A DNA stretch of 64,000 bases from Ignatzschineria indica (GTDB taxonomy: Bacteria > Pseudomonadota > Gammaproteobacteria > Cardiobacteriales > Wohlfahrtiimonadaceae). Below, one piece after another: positions 25,249 through 34,142 of the stretch (positions are counted from its first letter, which is position 1; the number at the start of each line of letters is the position of its first letter). The notes under the pieces were generated by a model, which saw only the letters and a list, made by a program, of their open reading frames with translations, had not been told where the DNA came from and did not search any database. The position numbers and the translations under genes are program-made. The stretch spans positions 124,001 to 188,000 of the forward strand of contig NZ_QEWR01000003.1 of NCBI RefSeq assembly GCF_003121925.1. The letters run 5' to 3'.

Positions 25249-26406
25249 TCAGCGACTCGATAGAAAAGTGCTGATCCCAATCATTACCAAAATCGAAAGA
25301 CTCACTACTATTAAACTCCCTCCTAAATTACCACTATCAGCGACAAAAATGAGCGCAAGACCAATAAGGATATAGTAGAGCAATCCTAAGAGCGCACCAG
25401 CACTCCCTAATCTATCGCGATAATTGTTGAGCGCATCTGTCAGAATATTGGGAATAGCAATACTATAAGCCATCGTCACGCCAATCATCGGCAGGAAGAA
25501 GAACCATTGATGCTCAATGCAAAATAGCAAAGTAGTAGAAAGTAATAGAAGTCCGGCGGCGATCTGTAATAACTTCGCTGCTGACCAATGATACTTTTTG
25601 ATCCAATATCGATTCAGATATGCGCCCAGAAAAGCCCCAATACCCAATGCGATCCCACTGACACCAAAAAGAGCAGATAAACCTTGCGCTTCAAAGAGAA
25701 AAGGGGCGAGCTGATAATAAGCAAATAGCGTGATATTAAATCCCGCAATCAATAGTGCATCTCTCCAAATTGCTAGATCGAAGATCATCATTTTAAAGGT
25801 TTCGATAAATGATACTCGCACCATTTCTGCCGGCTTTGTCTCCGGCAATGAACGTATCACCCAAGCGATTAAAATAATTGCCAGCAACATCAAAAAGAGA
25901 AATACTCCTTGATAACCAGCAAGACTCACAAAAATTACGCCGAGAAATAATCCTAAAATAGGACTCACTGCTAAAGCGATCCCCATTGTTGAGAATAGCT
26001 GTTGTAATGCCACACCCGATAAGCGATCTCGAATCACCGTCTGTGTACCGATAGAGCCGATCGCAGCGGAAAATGCCATTAACATTCTCCAAAAGAGTAA
26101 CTGAGTAAAATCACTTGAGATCAATGCCCCTAAAGTAGCGACAAAATAGATCATTAAAGCGGTTATCATTGTCCCTCTTCGCCCAAAACGATCAATCGCA
26201 TAACCCCAGACAACGATACCTACGGCAAAGGATAGAAAGTAGAGGGAGAGCGTCTGCCCGGCAAGATTTTCACTCACCTTAAACTGATCGGCAATATCGA
26301 TTAATGCTGGGCTATAGATAGTCTCTACCACTTGTGGAAACATCATTAATGCAATAAGAAGAGGTAGAGAGAGAGAAAGAGAAAATGGCTGTTTCATAGA
26401 GCTCAT
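25249..26406 (-). CDS. MFS transporter (Bcr/CflA drug-efflux type)
   Basis: A 385-residue protein with about 12 membrane segments. The segment ETIYSPALIDIADQF near the start and WGYAIDRFGRRG (motif A) are typical of the 12-TM Bcr/CflA exporters. The ATG at 26406 is used, but the ATG at 26397 is equally possible since neither has a strong ribosome site. It is divergent from an AraC regulator of the NimR kind; in E. coli the NimR regulator controls a neighbouring MFS exporter, so export of a small aromatic or drug-like compound under that regulator's control is likely. Confidence 0.85.
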   Translation of the reverse strand: MSSMKQPFSLSLSLPLLIALMMFPQVVETIYSPALIDIADQFKVSENLAGQTLSLYFLSFAVGIVVWGYAIDRFGRRGTMITALMIYFVATLGALISSDFTQLLFWRMLMAFSAAIGSIGTQTVIRDRLSGVALQQLFSTMGIALAVSPILGLFLGVIFVSLAGYQGVFLFLMLLAIILIAWVIRSLPETKPAEMVRVSFIETFKMMIFDLAIWRDALLIAGFNITLFAYYQLAPFLFEAQGLSALFGVSGIALGIGAFLGAYLNRYWIKKYHWSAAKLLQIAAGLLLLSTTLLFCIEHQWFFFLPMIGVTMAYSIAIPNILTDALNNYRDRLGSAGALLGLLYYILIGLALIFVADSGNLGGSLIVVSLSILVMIGISTFLSSR

Positions 26407-26621
26407 CTGCAAAATAAAGTGTTATCGTACGCCTTCCCTCTTAGGAAATATTTATAAAATATGACAACTATTTTATAGAATCAGACATTGATCTACTCTA
26501 CAATGCTCTACAACTCATATACTCGTATGGGGATATTCATATATCTTCAATCGTCAGCAATAGATCTTCTCCGCTGGCACAACACTTCCCCTCCGATAAG
26601 AGAGCTAAGGAATCTTTATTG

Positions 26622-27401
26622 ATGGCATGGATTGAAGCGGATACTCTATTTAACCCAGATCATATGGCGCGCCCCATTATTGGTATTGCCTCTCGACTCA
26701 TGAAACACGATTCAGGGCTACATCAACATTGTAAAGGGCAGCTACTCTTTGCCGAACAGGGGAGTATGAAAGTGGTGATTAAGGATCAACTCTCTGTCAT
26801 TCCGCCCCAAAAAATTGTCTGGATTCCCCCTCAATATCCCCACCAAGTCTTTTTCACTGAGGTGGTCGGCTACCGTTCGATCTATATCGATACCGAAATC
26901 TTCTCTCATCTACCGGCAAAACCTGTCACCTGGAGCTGCCCTGCACTACTTAAAGCGATTCTAGAAGAGATTGCGCAAGCTGATTGGCAAACAGATTGGC
27001 AACTGCCGGCTCGAGAAGCCTATTGGCTACAGCTACTATGGCAAGAACTGCAATATGCCCCACGGGAAGAGCACTACTTAACGCTCCCACAAGATTATCG
27101 TTTGCAACACTATAATTTTTTGGAAAATGCCCCACCCCTTTCTGAGTTAACACAAAAAGTCGCCGCAAGTGAGCGCACAATTAGCCGTATCTTTCTTAAA
27201 GAGACAGGTCTCAACTACCAAGCTTGGCGACAACAATGGCGCTTATTTCGAGCAATTGAGCTATTAAGCACCACAAAATCGATCTTAGAAATCGCCCTAA
27301 TATTAGGTTTTTCCAATGATAGCGCTTTCTCAACATTCTTTAAAAATATGACCGGAAAATCACCTAGCACATTTCTGAAAGGTGAGCTGATGACTAGCTA
27401 A
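26622..27401 (+). CDS. AraC-family regulator with N-terminal cupin (NimR-like)
   Basis: A 259-residue protein. Residues 1-120 are a cupin-type sensor (GLHQHCKGQLLF and VWIPPQYPHQVFF carry the typical His residues). Residues about 165-255 hold two helix-turn-helix motifs, with ILEIALILGFSNDSAFSTFFKNMTG as the conserved second one (shown as two parts in the literature; only the pattern is meant here). The arrangement matches NimR/YeaM. The ATG at 26622 is preferred over the TTG three bases earlier. It is transcribed away from the MFS exporter and towards the molybdenum hydroxylase genes; control of the exporter is most likely, of the hydroxylase possible. Confidence 0.88.
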   Translation: MAWIEADTLFNPDHMARPIIGIASRLMKHDSGLHQHCKGQLLFAEQGSMKVVIKDQLSVIPPQKIVWIPPQYPHQVFFTEVVGYRSIYIDTEIFSHLPAKPVTWSCPALLKAILEEIAQADWQTDWQLPAREAYWLQLLWQELQYAPREEHYLTLPQDYRLQHYNFLENAPPLSELTQKVAASERTISRIFLKETGLNYQAWRQQWRLFRAIELLSTTKSILEIALILGFSNDSAFSTFFKNMTGKSPSTFLKGELMTS

Positions 27402-27569
27402 TCTTATTTTTAGGATATTTTTACTCTCTATATTCAGTCTATTTAGAGAGCGAATTATTATAAATATAGATAAAGTAATACCGGCAGTAACAATATTATC
27501 TTATAATAAATGAAATCTAATTATAAAATCGGTTCTAATATACCGATCTAGCAGAAAGGAGACCAATTA

Positions 27570-30362
27570 GTGAACCACTCCATATCCCGTCGAAATTTTT
27601 TAAAAACATTTGTCATTGGAGGGGTATCCGTCTATGTTGCTGCCCCTTTTAGCGCTGCCTTTGCCGCTCTTTTTGAAGATAATATCCTACAAGCACCACA
27701 GTGGGATCCTTTAACGAATCGGGTCCAACATAGGACCGATGCACTTGCCAAAGTAACAGGCGAAAAAGTATTCTCCTTTGATATTCGGGCAAAAGATATG
27801 CCTCATTGGCCACAAAAGCAGGCCCATGCAATGCTCTTACGTGTAACAGAAGCAGATAAGATCTACCAAGGCTTTGATCTATCCATATTAGAAGATGGCT
27901 TAATGCCGGATCGAATAGTCACTGCCGATGATTTAGAAAAAGATGGCATTACGTTTCCCCAATTCTTTGGCGATGAGATGCTACTCCCCGTAGGAAAAAC
28001 ACCACAATATTTAGGTCAGGCCGTTGCCCTCTTGATCTATCACGACTTTGTCCGTTTCCGCTTTGCCAAAAATGCCCTTAAATTCCGTAAAGATATTATC
28101 AAATGGGGTGAATATACCGGATATCTTGAGAGAAACCCATGGGGAACCTATCGTGGCGTACGCATTGGGGATGACAATCCTTTTAATCCCGATACATATT
28201 CAAGCCTTAAAAATATCCCAATCTCCCCTGCCTCATTTAAAAAACATCTCCCTGTGTGGCCGGAAGGTCGTGAAGGCGGAAAACTTGATGAAGAAGGTAT
28301 GTACTATGCCGATCAAATAGCGAAAAAACTTGAGAATCCACCAGAAGATTGGTTGGTATTAGATCGGATGTTCTATTCCCAATCAATTGATACTTGTGCT
28401 ATGGAGCCTAACAATTCTAATGGTTGGTATGATGCAGAAAATGAAACTTTACATCTCGTTATGGCGGCTCAGTCTCCCTTTGAAGTGATGAATTCACTCC
28501 TTGAAATGATTAATCGCTCTCAATTTAAGATGAAAAAACTCTTTTTACATCCCTGTTTTACAGTAGGGTATGGTTCTAAAGATCATGCTCCAGAGCCTAT
28601 TTATGGTGCGATGGCCTCTCTTTATGGTAATGGTTTACCGGTTCGCTTAGCTAATGACCGTTATGAACAATTCCAATCGGCATTAAAACGTCATGCCTTT
28701 GATATGCATTTCAAAATGGCCGTAAATAAAAAGACACATAAAATTGAAGCTTTCAGCGGGAAATTTATCGGTAATGGTGGTGGTCGCTGTAACTTTACTC
28801 CCGGCGTTATGGCTGTAGGGGCAACCGGCGTCCAAGGAGTCTACTATATTCCCCAAAGCGATCTTGAAGCTGTCGGTATTGCTTCACGAGCAGTTGATGC
28901 AGGCTCTGCCCGAGGTTATGGGACATTACAAGCGATGCCCGCAATGGATACATTGATGGATGAAGCCGCAAAACTTTTGAATATCGATCCCGTAGAATTT
29001 CGTCTCAATAACCTAATGAAATCAGGAATGAAAAATACACAAGGTGCTATTCCTGGAGGAATGATGCGTGGTGAAGAGGTGTTAACAGCATGTGCTAAAC
29101 AAACAATCTGGAAAGATCGAGAGAAACGAAAAGCTGAATATGAGAAAGCAAATCCAGGGAAAATATTTGCCACGGGTATCTCTTGCGTACAAAAAGATTA
29201 CGGTACAGGACAAGAAGCCTCTTTTGCCCGTATTGAACTTAGTCGTGATGGCAATCTTCGCCTATGGCATAGTGGCATTGAGATCGGAACCGGGATGTCT
29301 ACTTCGCAATCAGTTTTACTAGCAAAATATCTCGGGAAACCCGCGGATCAATCTGCATATGGTATTACCGAATGGCCTCTTTTACCACTCTATATGACCA
29401 TTAGCCCAGAAACCATCACGCAAGAAGAACAAGATCAATTAGAAAAAGATCCTCTTTGGACCCCTTTCCTCTCTTCCCCGTCAAGTGCGAGCAACTCTGC
29501 TTATTTCTTTTCTCACGTCACCTCAGAATCAGCGCGGGTACTCTTTGATTATGGGATTTGGCCCGCAGCAATATCAATTTGGTCGGAAGGAATTGGCGGT
29601 GGGCAAGCCGCGCCTTTAACTGTTCGTAAAGAGGATGCAAGATGGACAGCTAATGGTTTAACTGCCGATGGCTTAGAACCTCTATCTTTAGAGCGTATTA
29701 CTAAGCGAATCTATGAGCAAAATGGTTTAACAGCCGTTGTAGGCCATGGCTTTAACCGTTGGCAATGGGCAGATGCTGATTTTGCAATTGATCCTCAAAC
29801 AACTCCAACTCGTTATGCTCTTGATGGGCTTTCACTTCGTTGGGGAAATCAAGAGGAATATAAAGTTGCTTCTCGTGTCTCTGTTAACTACCCTAAAACT
29901 CGCCGCAATAATGCTGGTGTAACCTATTACACAGCAGTTGCAACTTCAGTAGAAATTGCGATTGACCGTGCAACCGGACTTATTGATCTGCTCGACCATC
30001 ATACAGTCGTTGAGTGCGGGAATATGATTGTACCTCAACTTGTTTCCGGACAGATTGAAGGCGGTGTTGCTATGGGCATCGGGCATGCTCTTCATGAGTA
30101 TCTTCCCCTTTATGAAGATGGTCCCGGCAATGGTACATGGAACTTTAACCGCTATCGCTTACCACTCGCGAGTGATGTGGCGGTTTGGAAACAGACACAC
30201 GAAGTATTACCCCCACTTTCTGAAACTGATCCACCCAAAGGAATGGCCGAAGTCCCCATGATACCTGTGGTATCTGCAATTACCAATGCTATTGCGGCCG
30301 GCACAGGTCACTACTTCAACAAGCATCCTATTTTACCCGAAGATATTTTGGAGGTCCTTTAA
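27570..30362 (+). CDS. molybdopterin-binding subunit of a periplasmic xanthine dehydrogenase-family enzyme
   Basis: A 930-residue protein with a twin-arginine signal (SRRNFLKTF, residues 6-14), so it is folded with its cofactor and exported by Tat. The rest is the large molybdenum subunit of the isoquinoline 1-oxidoreductase / aldehyde dehydrogenase type: duplicated aldehyde-oxidase domains, GGGRCNFTPG near residue 405, GSARGYGTLQAMPAMD near 450 and, near the C-terminus, KGMAEVPMIPVVSAITNAI, where the Glu corresponds to the catalytic base of the family. GTG start with AAAGGAGA upstream. Its stop codon abuts the start of the 2Fe-2S gene, and a cytochrome c gene follows: a three-subunit dehydrogenase feeding electrons to the respiratory chain. 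Substrate (aldehyde or N-heterocycle) is unknown. Confidence 0.93.
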   Translation: MNHSISRRNFLKTFVIGGVSVYVAAPFSAAFAALFEDNILQAPQWDPLTNRVQHRTDALAKVTGEKVFSFDIRAKDMPHWPQKQAHAMLLRVTEADKIYQGFDLSILEDGLMPDRIVTADDLEKDGITFPQFFGDEMLLPVGKTPQYLGQAVALLIYHDFVRFRFAKNALKFRKDIIKWGEYTGYLERNPWGTYRGVRIGDDNPFNPDTYSSLKNIPISPASFKKHLPVWPEGREGGKLDEEGMYYADQIAKKLENPPEDWLVLDRMFYSQSIDTCAMEPNNSNGWYDAENETLHLVMAAQSPFEVMNSLLEMINRSQFKMKKLFLHPCFTVGYGSKDHAPEPIYGAMASLYGNGLPVRLANDRYEQFQSALKRHAFDMHFKMAVNKKTHKIEAFSGKFIGNGGGRCNFTPGVMAVGATGVQGVYYIPQSDLEAVGIASRAVDAGSARGYGTLQAMPAMDTLMDEAAKLLNIDPVEFRLNNLMKSGMKNTQGAIPGGMMRGEEVLTACAKQTIWKDREKRKAEYEKANPGKIFATGISCVQKDYGTGQEASFARIELSRDGNLRLWHSGIEIGTGMSTSQSVLLAKYLGKPADQSAYGITEWPLLPLYMTISPETITQEEQDQLEKDPLWTPFLSSPSSASNSAYFFSHVTSESARVLFDYGIWPAAISIWSEGIGGGQAAPLTVRKEDARWTANGLTADGLEPLSLERITKRIYEQNGLTAVVGHGFNRWQWADADFAIDPQTTPTRYALDGLSLRWGNQEEYKVASRVSVNYPKTRRNNAGVTYYTAVATSVEIAIDRATGLIDLLDHHTVVECGNMIVPQLVSGQIEGGVAMGIGHALHEYLPLYEDGPGNGTWNFNRYRLPLASDVAVWKQTHEVLPPLSETDPPKGMAEVPMIPVVSAITNAIAAGTGHYFNKHPILPEDILEVL

Positions 30363-30905
30363 ATGACTATTGTTACTAAACCACTCTCACTTACTATCAA
30401 TGGCGAGAAAGTAGGACCCATTGAAGTTCCTGAAGGTATCGTGATGCTCGATTTTCTCCATGAATACCTCGATTTAACAGGCTCACGAATGGGCTGTGGT
30501 CAAGGGATTTGTCATGCCTGCGTCATTATTTTAGATCACCCGACGGGCGTCAGCGAAGAGATCCGTACTTGCATTACCGGCGCACACTTCTTCAATGGTA
30601 AAACGGTTCGTACGATCGAAGGTATTGCCCATAAAGAGGAAGATGGTGCTGTTGTGCCTTCTCCGGTTCAACAGGCCTTCATGGATCACTTTAGCTTTCA
30701 ATGTGGGTACTGTACCCCAGGATTTGTCAATGCCACTACCATCTTCATGGAAAAGCTTGCCAAAAAGCCTATTGATCGAAAAGATCTCGAGCAAGCAATA
30801 GAAGATGCGCTCAATGATCATATCTGTCGCTGTACAGGTTATGTGCGCTACTATCAAGCGGTGCGAGATCTTGTTCTTAATACTCCCGGGCTCATTAAGG
30901 AATAA
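30363..30905 (+). CDS. 2Fe-2S subunit of the molybdenum hydroxylase
   Basis: A 180-residue two-domain ferredoxin. The plant-type cluster is held by Cys45, Cys50, Cys53 (CGQGICHAC) and Cys70. The second cluster is held by Cys114 and Cys117 (CGYC) and Cys155 and Cys157 (CRC). This is the standard small subunit of xanthine oxidase-family enzymes and moves electrons from molybdenum to the cytochrome. It has no signal peptide and would be exported together with the Tat-tagged large subunit. The start codon directly follows the stop codon of that gene (TAAATG), with GGAGG inside the upstream gene, which indicates translational coupling. Confidence 0.95.
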   Translation: MTIVTKPLSLTINGEKVGPIEVPEGIVMLDFLHEYLDLTGSRMGCGQGICHACVIILDHPTGVSEEIRTCITGAHFFNGKTVRTIEGIAHKEEDGAVVPSPVQQAFMDHFSFQCGYCTPGFVNATTIFMEKLAKKPIDRKDLEQAIEDALNDHICRCTGYVRYYQAVRDLVLNTPGLIKE

Positions 30906-30906
30906 T

Positions 30907-30968
30907 TTCTATCAGAATAACTTCTATCAGGATAAGTTCTATTAAAGGGTAATTCTATTAAAGAATAA
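30907..30968. repeat. 15-16 bp tandem repeats in the operon gap
   Basis: Four units beginning TTCTAT lie at 30907-30921, 30922-30936, 30937-30952 and 30953-30968, filling most of the 81-bp gap between the 2Fe-2S and cytochrome genes. Confidence 0.7.
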
Positions 30969-30986
30969 TCAATAGAGAGACAGATT

Positions 30987-32228
30987 ATGAATAAGAAAAA
31001 AATATTTGGGGGCTTACTCATCCTTATTATTGGGGTGATTGCTTTTTTTACTTGGTTAGAGAATCGTACACTTGACGGAGAAAAACAGATTGTTAATGCC
31101 TCCAAAGAGACCCTCGAAAGAGGAAAGTATCTCTCTATTTTAGGTGATTGTGCATCATGTCATACAACAGAAAATGGCGCGATGTTAGCGGGTGGATATA
31201 AAATGGATACACCATTTGGAACCCTCTACAGTAGCAATATCACGCCTTCTGCCGATTATGGTATTGGACGCTGGACAGCAGATGATTTTTACAGAGCAAT
31301 GACTGAAGGAGTAGCGCCACCTAGTAGAAATCTCTATCCGGCAATGCCTTATGCCTATTTTAATAATATAACTCGTGAAGACTCTGATGCTCTCTACGCT
31401 TATTTAATGTCTTTAGAAGCGATCGATGTCGCTCCGCCTAAGAATCAATTATCATTCCCCTATAATCAACGTGCGCTTTTAATCGGTTGGAATATGCTCT
31501 TTTTAGATGCTAAAGAACTTCCCGCAGCCTCTAAAGGGAGCTCAGCAGAGTGGGAACGCGGTCGTTATATTGTTAATACATTAGGTCATTGCGCTATGTG
31601 TCATACCCCTATGGGACCTTTTGGAGAAGCTAAAAGAGATCAAGTCATGAAAGGGGGAATCTTAGGTCAATTTGCTGCACCCGATATTACGCCCGAAGGC
31701 TTAGCAGAACGGGGATGGACAAAACAAGATCTCGAAACATACTTCAAAAAGGGAATTGCACCTCAGGGCTCCGCTTATAGCGATATGTATATGGTGATGT
31801 TCAATAGTACGCAACATATGAAAGATGAAGATATCTCCGCAATAGCAACTTACCTTATGGGAGATGATCCTCTTCCCCCTAAAAAGGTAGAGATCCTTAC
31901 TGTAACTGATAATAATAGTGGTCGAGATATCTACCTCAATATGTGTGCAGCCTGCCATAATGAAGATGGGATGGGCAAACCTAATGTTGCTGTATCGATG
32001 ATCGGAAATAGTACGCTCCGTAATCCAGATAGTCATAATCTCATTATGACCATTTTAGAGGGGCTCCCATGGCAAGTTTTTCCCGGCTATGAAAGATTGC
32101 AAGCAATGCCGGCTTTTAAAGATGACTTAAGTGATGCTGAAATTGCAGATCTCGTCAATTATTTACGCACTTCATGGGCGGGGCTTCCGGGAGATATTAC
32201 CGAAGATGATATCCAAAAACTTCGATAA
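30987..32228 (+). CDS. triheme c-type cytochrome subunit
   Basis: A 413-residue protein with an N-terminal membrane anchor or signal (residues 7-23) and three CxxCH heme sites: Cys55-Cys58-His59, Cys202-Cys205-His206 and Cys320-Cys323-His324. This is the layout of the cytochrome subunits of membrane-bound dehydrogenases such as the alcohol/aldehyde dehydrogenases of acetic acid bacteria and of nicotinate dehydrogenase-type enzymes. It probably takes electrons from the 2Fe-2S subunit in the periplasm and passes them to ubiquinone or a terminal oxidase. It is the third gene of the operon, 81 bp after the second. Confidence 0.93.
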   Translation: MNKKKIFGGLLILIIGVIAFFTWLENRTLDGEKQIVNASKETLERGKYLSILGDCASCHTTENGAMLAGGYKMDTPFGTLYSSNITPSADYGIGRWTADDFYRAMTEGVAPPSRNLYPAMPYAYFNNITREDSDALYAYLMSLEAIDVAPPKNQLSFPYNQRALLIGWNMLFLDAKELPAASKGSSAEWERGRYIVNTLGHCAMCHTPMGPFGEAKRDQVMKGGILGQFAAPDITPEGLAERGWTKQDLETYFKKGIAPQGSAYSDMYMVMFNSTQHMKDEDISAIATYLMGDDPLPPKKVEILTVTDNNSGRDIYLNMCAACHNEDGMGKPNVAVSMIGNSTLRNPDSHNLIMTILEGLPWQVFPGYERLQAMPAFKDDLSDAEIADLVNYLRTSWAGLPGDITEDDIQKLR

Positions 32229-32280
32229 TATGTTTCAGATTGTTGGAAGTAATAATCAAGAATAATAAGGAATCGTATAG

Positions 32281-33261
32281 ATGAAACAGCTCGACCTATT
32301 GGTGATTGAATCGGCATTAAAATGGCTTGCCGCAGGGGAGACAATTTGGCTCTGCACGGTACTTCGCACTTATGGGTCTGCACCGCGCTCGCCTGGGGCT
32401 CTCTTTGCGGCAAATAGCAGAGGGGAATATGTGGGTTCTCTCTCGGGAGGCTGTATTGAGGAGGATCTTCTTGTAAAGCTCAAAGAGAATTGGTTTCAAA
32501 AAAAGAGTGAAATAATTATCTATGGAGAGATGAGCGATCACTTTCGACCGAATCGACAGCTTCCTTGCGGTGGTACAATCGATGTCCTTCTTGAGCGGCT
32601 CGAGCCGGCAGAAGCAAATACGATCTATCTTCAGGCGATGATGCAAGCCTTTACCGGCAAAGGAGAGTTGCTCAAAGAGGTGAAATTAGGGGAATCGGCA
32701 CGGCTTTTACCTGTCAGTCGTGAGCAACTTCCTGCGGGGATCAATGAGGTCAATGGGGTTATAACGCTCCCCTTAGAAGCAGAGAATCGGATCTTAATTG
32801 CCGGCATCTCTGCCGTTGCGCTCTATACTATCGATTTTGCGACAACATTGGGCTTTAAGGTGATTGTTGCAGACGATCGACAAGAGGAGCTTCGGCAATT
32901 AGAGAGTTCTCCTCTGATTGAGAGAGTAACGCTACTGAAGACCTTTCCGGCAACATATCTTGAAAATGAGGGAGCCTCTGCACAGACGGCAATTCTCTCA
33001 CTGACGCATGATCCTCGAATTGATGATTTTACGATGATTGCCGCATTAGAGACGCCGGCATTCTATATCGGAGCAATGGGATCAAAACGTAATAGTGAAA
33101 ATCGCCTAGCGCGATTACGTGAATGTACGGATTATGAGGAGGCAGATTTAGCACGAATTCATGCACCGATCGGCCTTCCTATTGGAAGTAAAACTCCAGC
33201 AGAGATCGCTCTTGCCATTGTTGCTGATATTGTTCGCGTAAAAAATGGGATCTCCCTCTAA
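32281..33261 (+). CDS. XdhC-family molybdenum cofactor insertion protein
   Basis: A 326-residue protein with the XdhC/CoxI N-terminal domain (TVLRTYGSAPRSPGA, SLSGGCIEEDL) and the C-terminal Rossmann domain (IGAMGSKRNSENRLARL). XdhC proteins hold molybdopterin, protect its sulfurated form and hand it to the apo-enzyme. An AAGGAA ribosome site precedes the ATG. It ends the molybdenum hydroxylase operon and, with the nucleotidyltransferase at 24486, completes a maturation set for the enzyme encoded at 27570-32228. Confidence 0.92.
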   Translation: MKQLDLLVIESALKWLAAGETIWLCTVLRTYGSAPRSPGALFAANSRGEYVGSLSGGCIEEDLLVKLKENWFQKKSEIIIYGEMSDHFRPNRQLPCGGTIDVLLERLEPAEANTIYLQAMMQAFTGKGELLKEVKLGESARLLPVSREQLPAGINEVNGVITLPLEAENRILIAGISAVALYTIDFATTLGFKVIVADDRQEELRQLESSPLIERVTLLKTFPATYLENEGASAQTAILSLTHDPRIDDFTMIAALETPAFYIGAMGSKRNSENRLARLRECTDYEEADLARIHAPIGLPIGSKTPAEIALAIVADIVRVKNGISL

Positions 33262-33280
33262 GAAGATCCCAGCTCTTTTT
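33246..33280 (+). terminator. terminator overlapping the XdhC stop codon
   Basis: An 8-bp stem (33246-33253 with 33264-33271, arm TGGGATCT) encloses a 10-base loop containing the stop codon, followed by GCTCTTTTT. It ends the molybdenum hydroxylase operon. Confidence 0.85.
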
Positions 33281-33295
33281 GATACCGATAGAAGC

Positions 33296-34075
33296 TGAAC
33301 GCTGCCGGTCCTCACTATCGCGTGCTTCCATAAATCGTGCGCCGGCAGATAGCGATCTCCAATCACTGAAACTTCTCTAAAGCTGTTGCAATAAAGTAGG
33401 CTGAACGTTGCCGGTCCTCACTATTGCGTGCTTACACAAATCGTGCGCCGGCAGATAGCAATCTTCTACCGCGAATAATCGTTACTTTAATGATAGTGTC
33501 CTCGGCATCATTGATGCCGATTCGCGGGCATACAGTAGTAATAAGAGCGAAATGGTTGGCTCCCGCCGCTCCACGGCTTTTCTTAAAAACGATTAATAGA
33601 AAGAGTTATTTAAAAAGAGCTGATGATATGCCGGATCTTACTCTTGCAGACTTCCATCAATCTCGCGCCGGCAGGTTGGCATTAAGAATGCCGAATGGTG
33701 GGCATGCATTCGTTAAAAGAAGAAAATAGTCGGCTCCCGCCGCTCCACGGCTTCTCTTAAGAATCATTGATTGAAAAATATTCATTGAAAAAAGAAGCTG
33801 AACCTTGCAAATCCTCACTATTGCGTGCTTACACAAATCGTACGCCGGCAGATAGCAATCTTCTACCGCGAATAATCGTTACTTTAATGATAGTGTCCCC
33901 GGCATCATTGATGCCGATTCGCGGGCATGCAGTAGTAATAAGAGCGAAATGGTTGGCTCCCGCCGCTCCACGGCTTTTCTTAAAAACGATTAATAGAAAG
34001 AGTTATTTAAAAAGAGCTGATGATATGCCGGTCCTCACTATTGCGTGCTTATACAAATCATGCGCCGGCGGTTTG
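33296..34075 (-). repeat. repeat locus 2: five A and three B elements, with a 397-bp duplication
   Basis: A elements in reverse orientation lie at 33303-33347, 33409-33453, 33630-33674, 33806-33850 and 34026-34070, each 45 bp. B elements lie at about 33503-33593, 33680-33764 and 33899-33989. The stretch from 33409 to about 33640 recurs almost unchanged 397 bp later (33806 to about 34037). The locus fills the gap between the convergent XdhC and lytic transglycosylase genes. Open frames of about 100 codons here are by-products of the repeat. Confidence 0.88.
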
Positions 34076-34142
34076 TGATCTTTCATCACTAAAATTGCCG
34101 GCGATGGATCCTAATCGCTCTTATAGGCTTACTCTTATGGGC

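Noticed and set aside
30531-30857. 108-codon reverse frame inside the 2Fe-2S subunit gene
   Set aside because: Shadow of the forward gene, which has all eight cluster cysteines in place.
33424-34078. Two similar open frames of about 100 codons (33424-33729 and 33767-34078)
   Set aside because: They run through A and B elements and resemble each other only because the underlying DNA is duplicated; no ribosome sites and no protein-like features.
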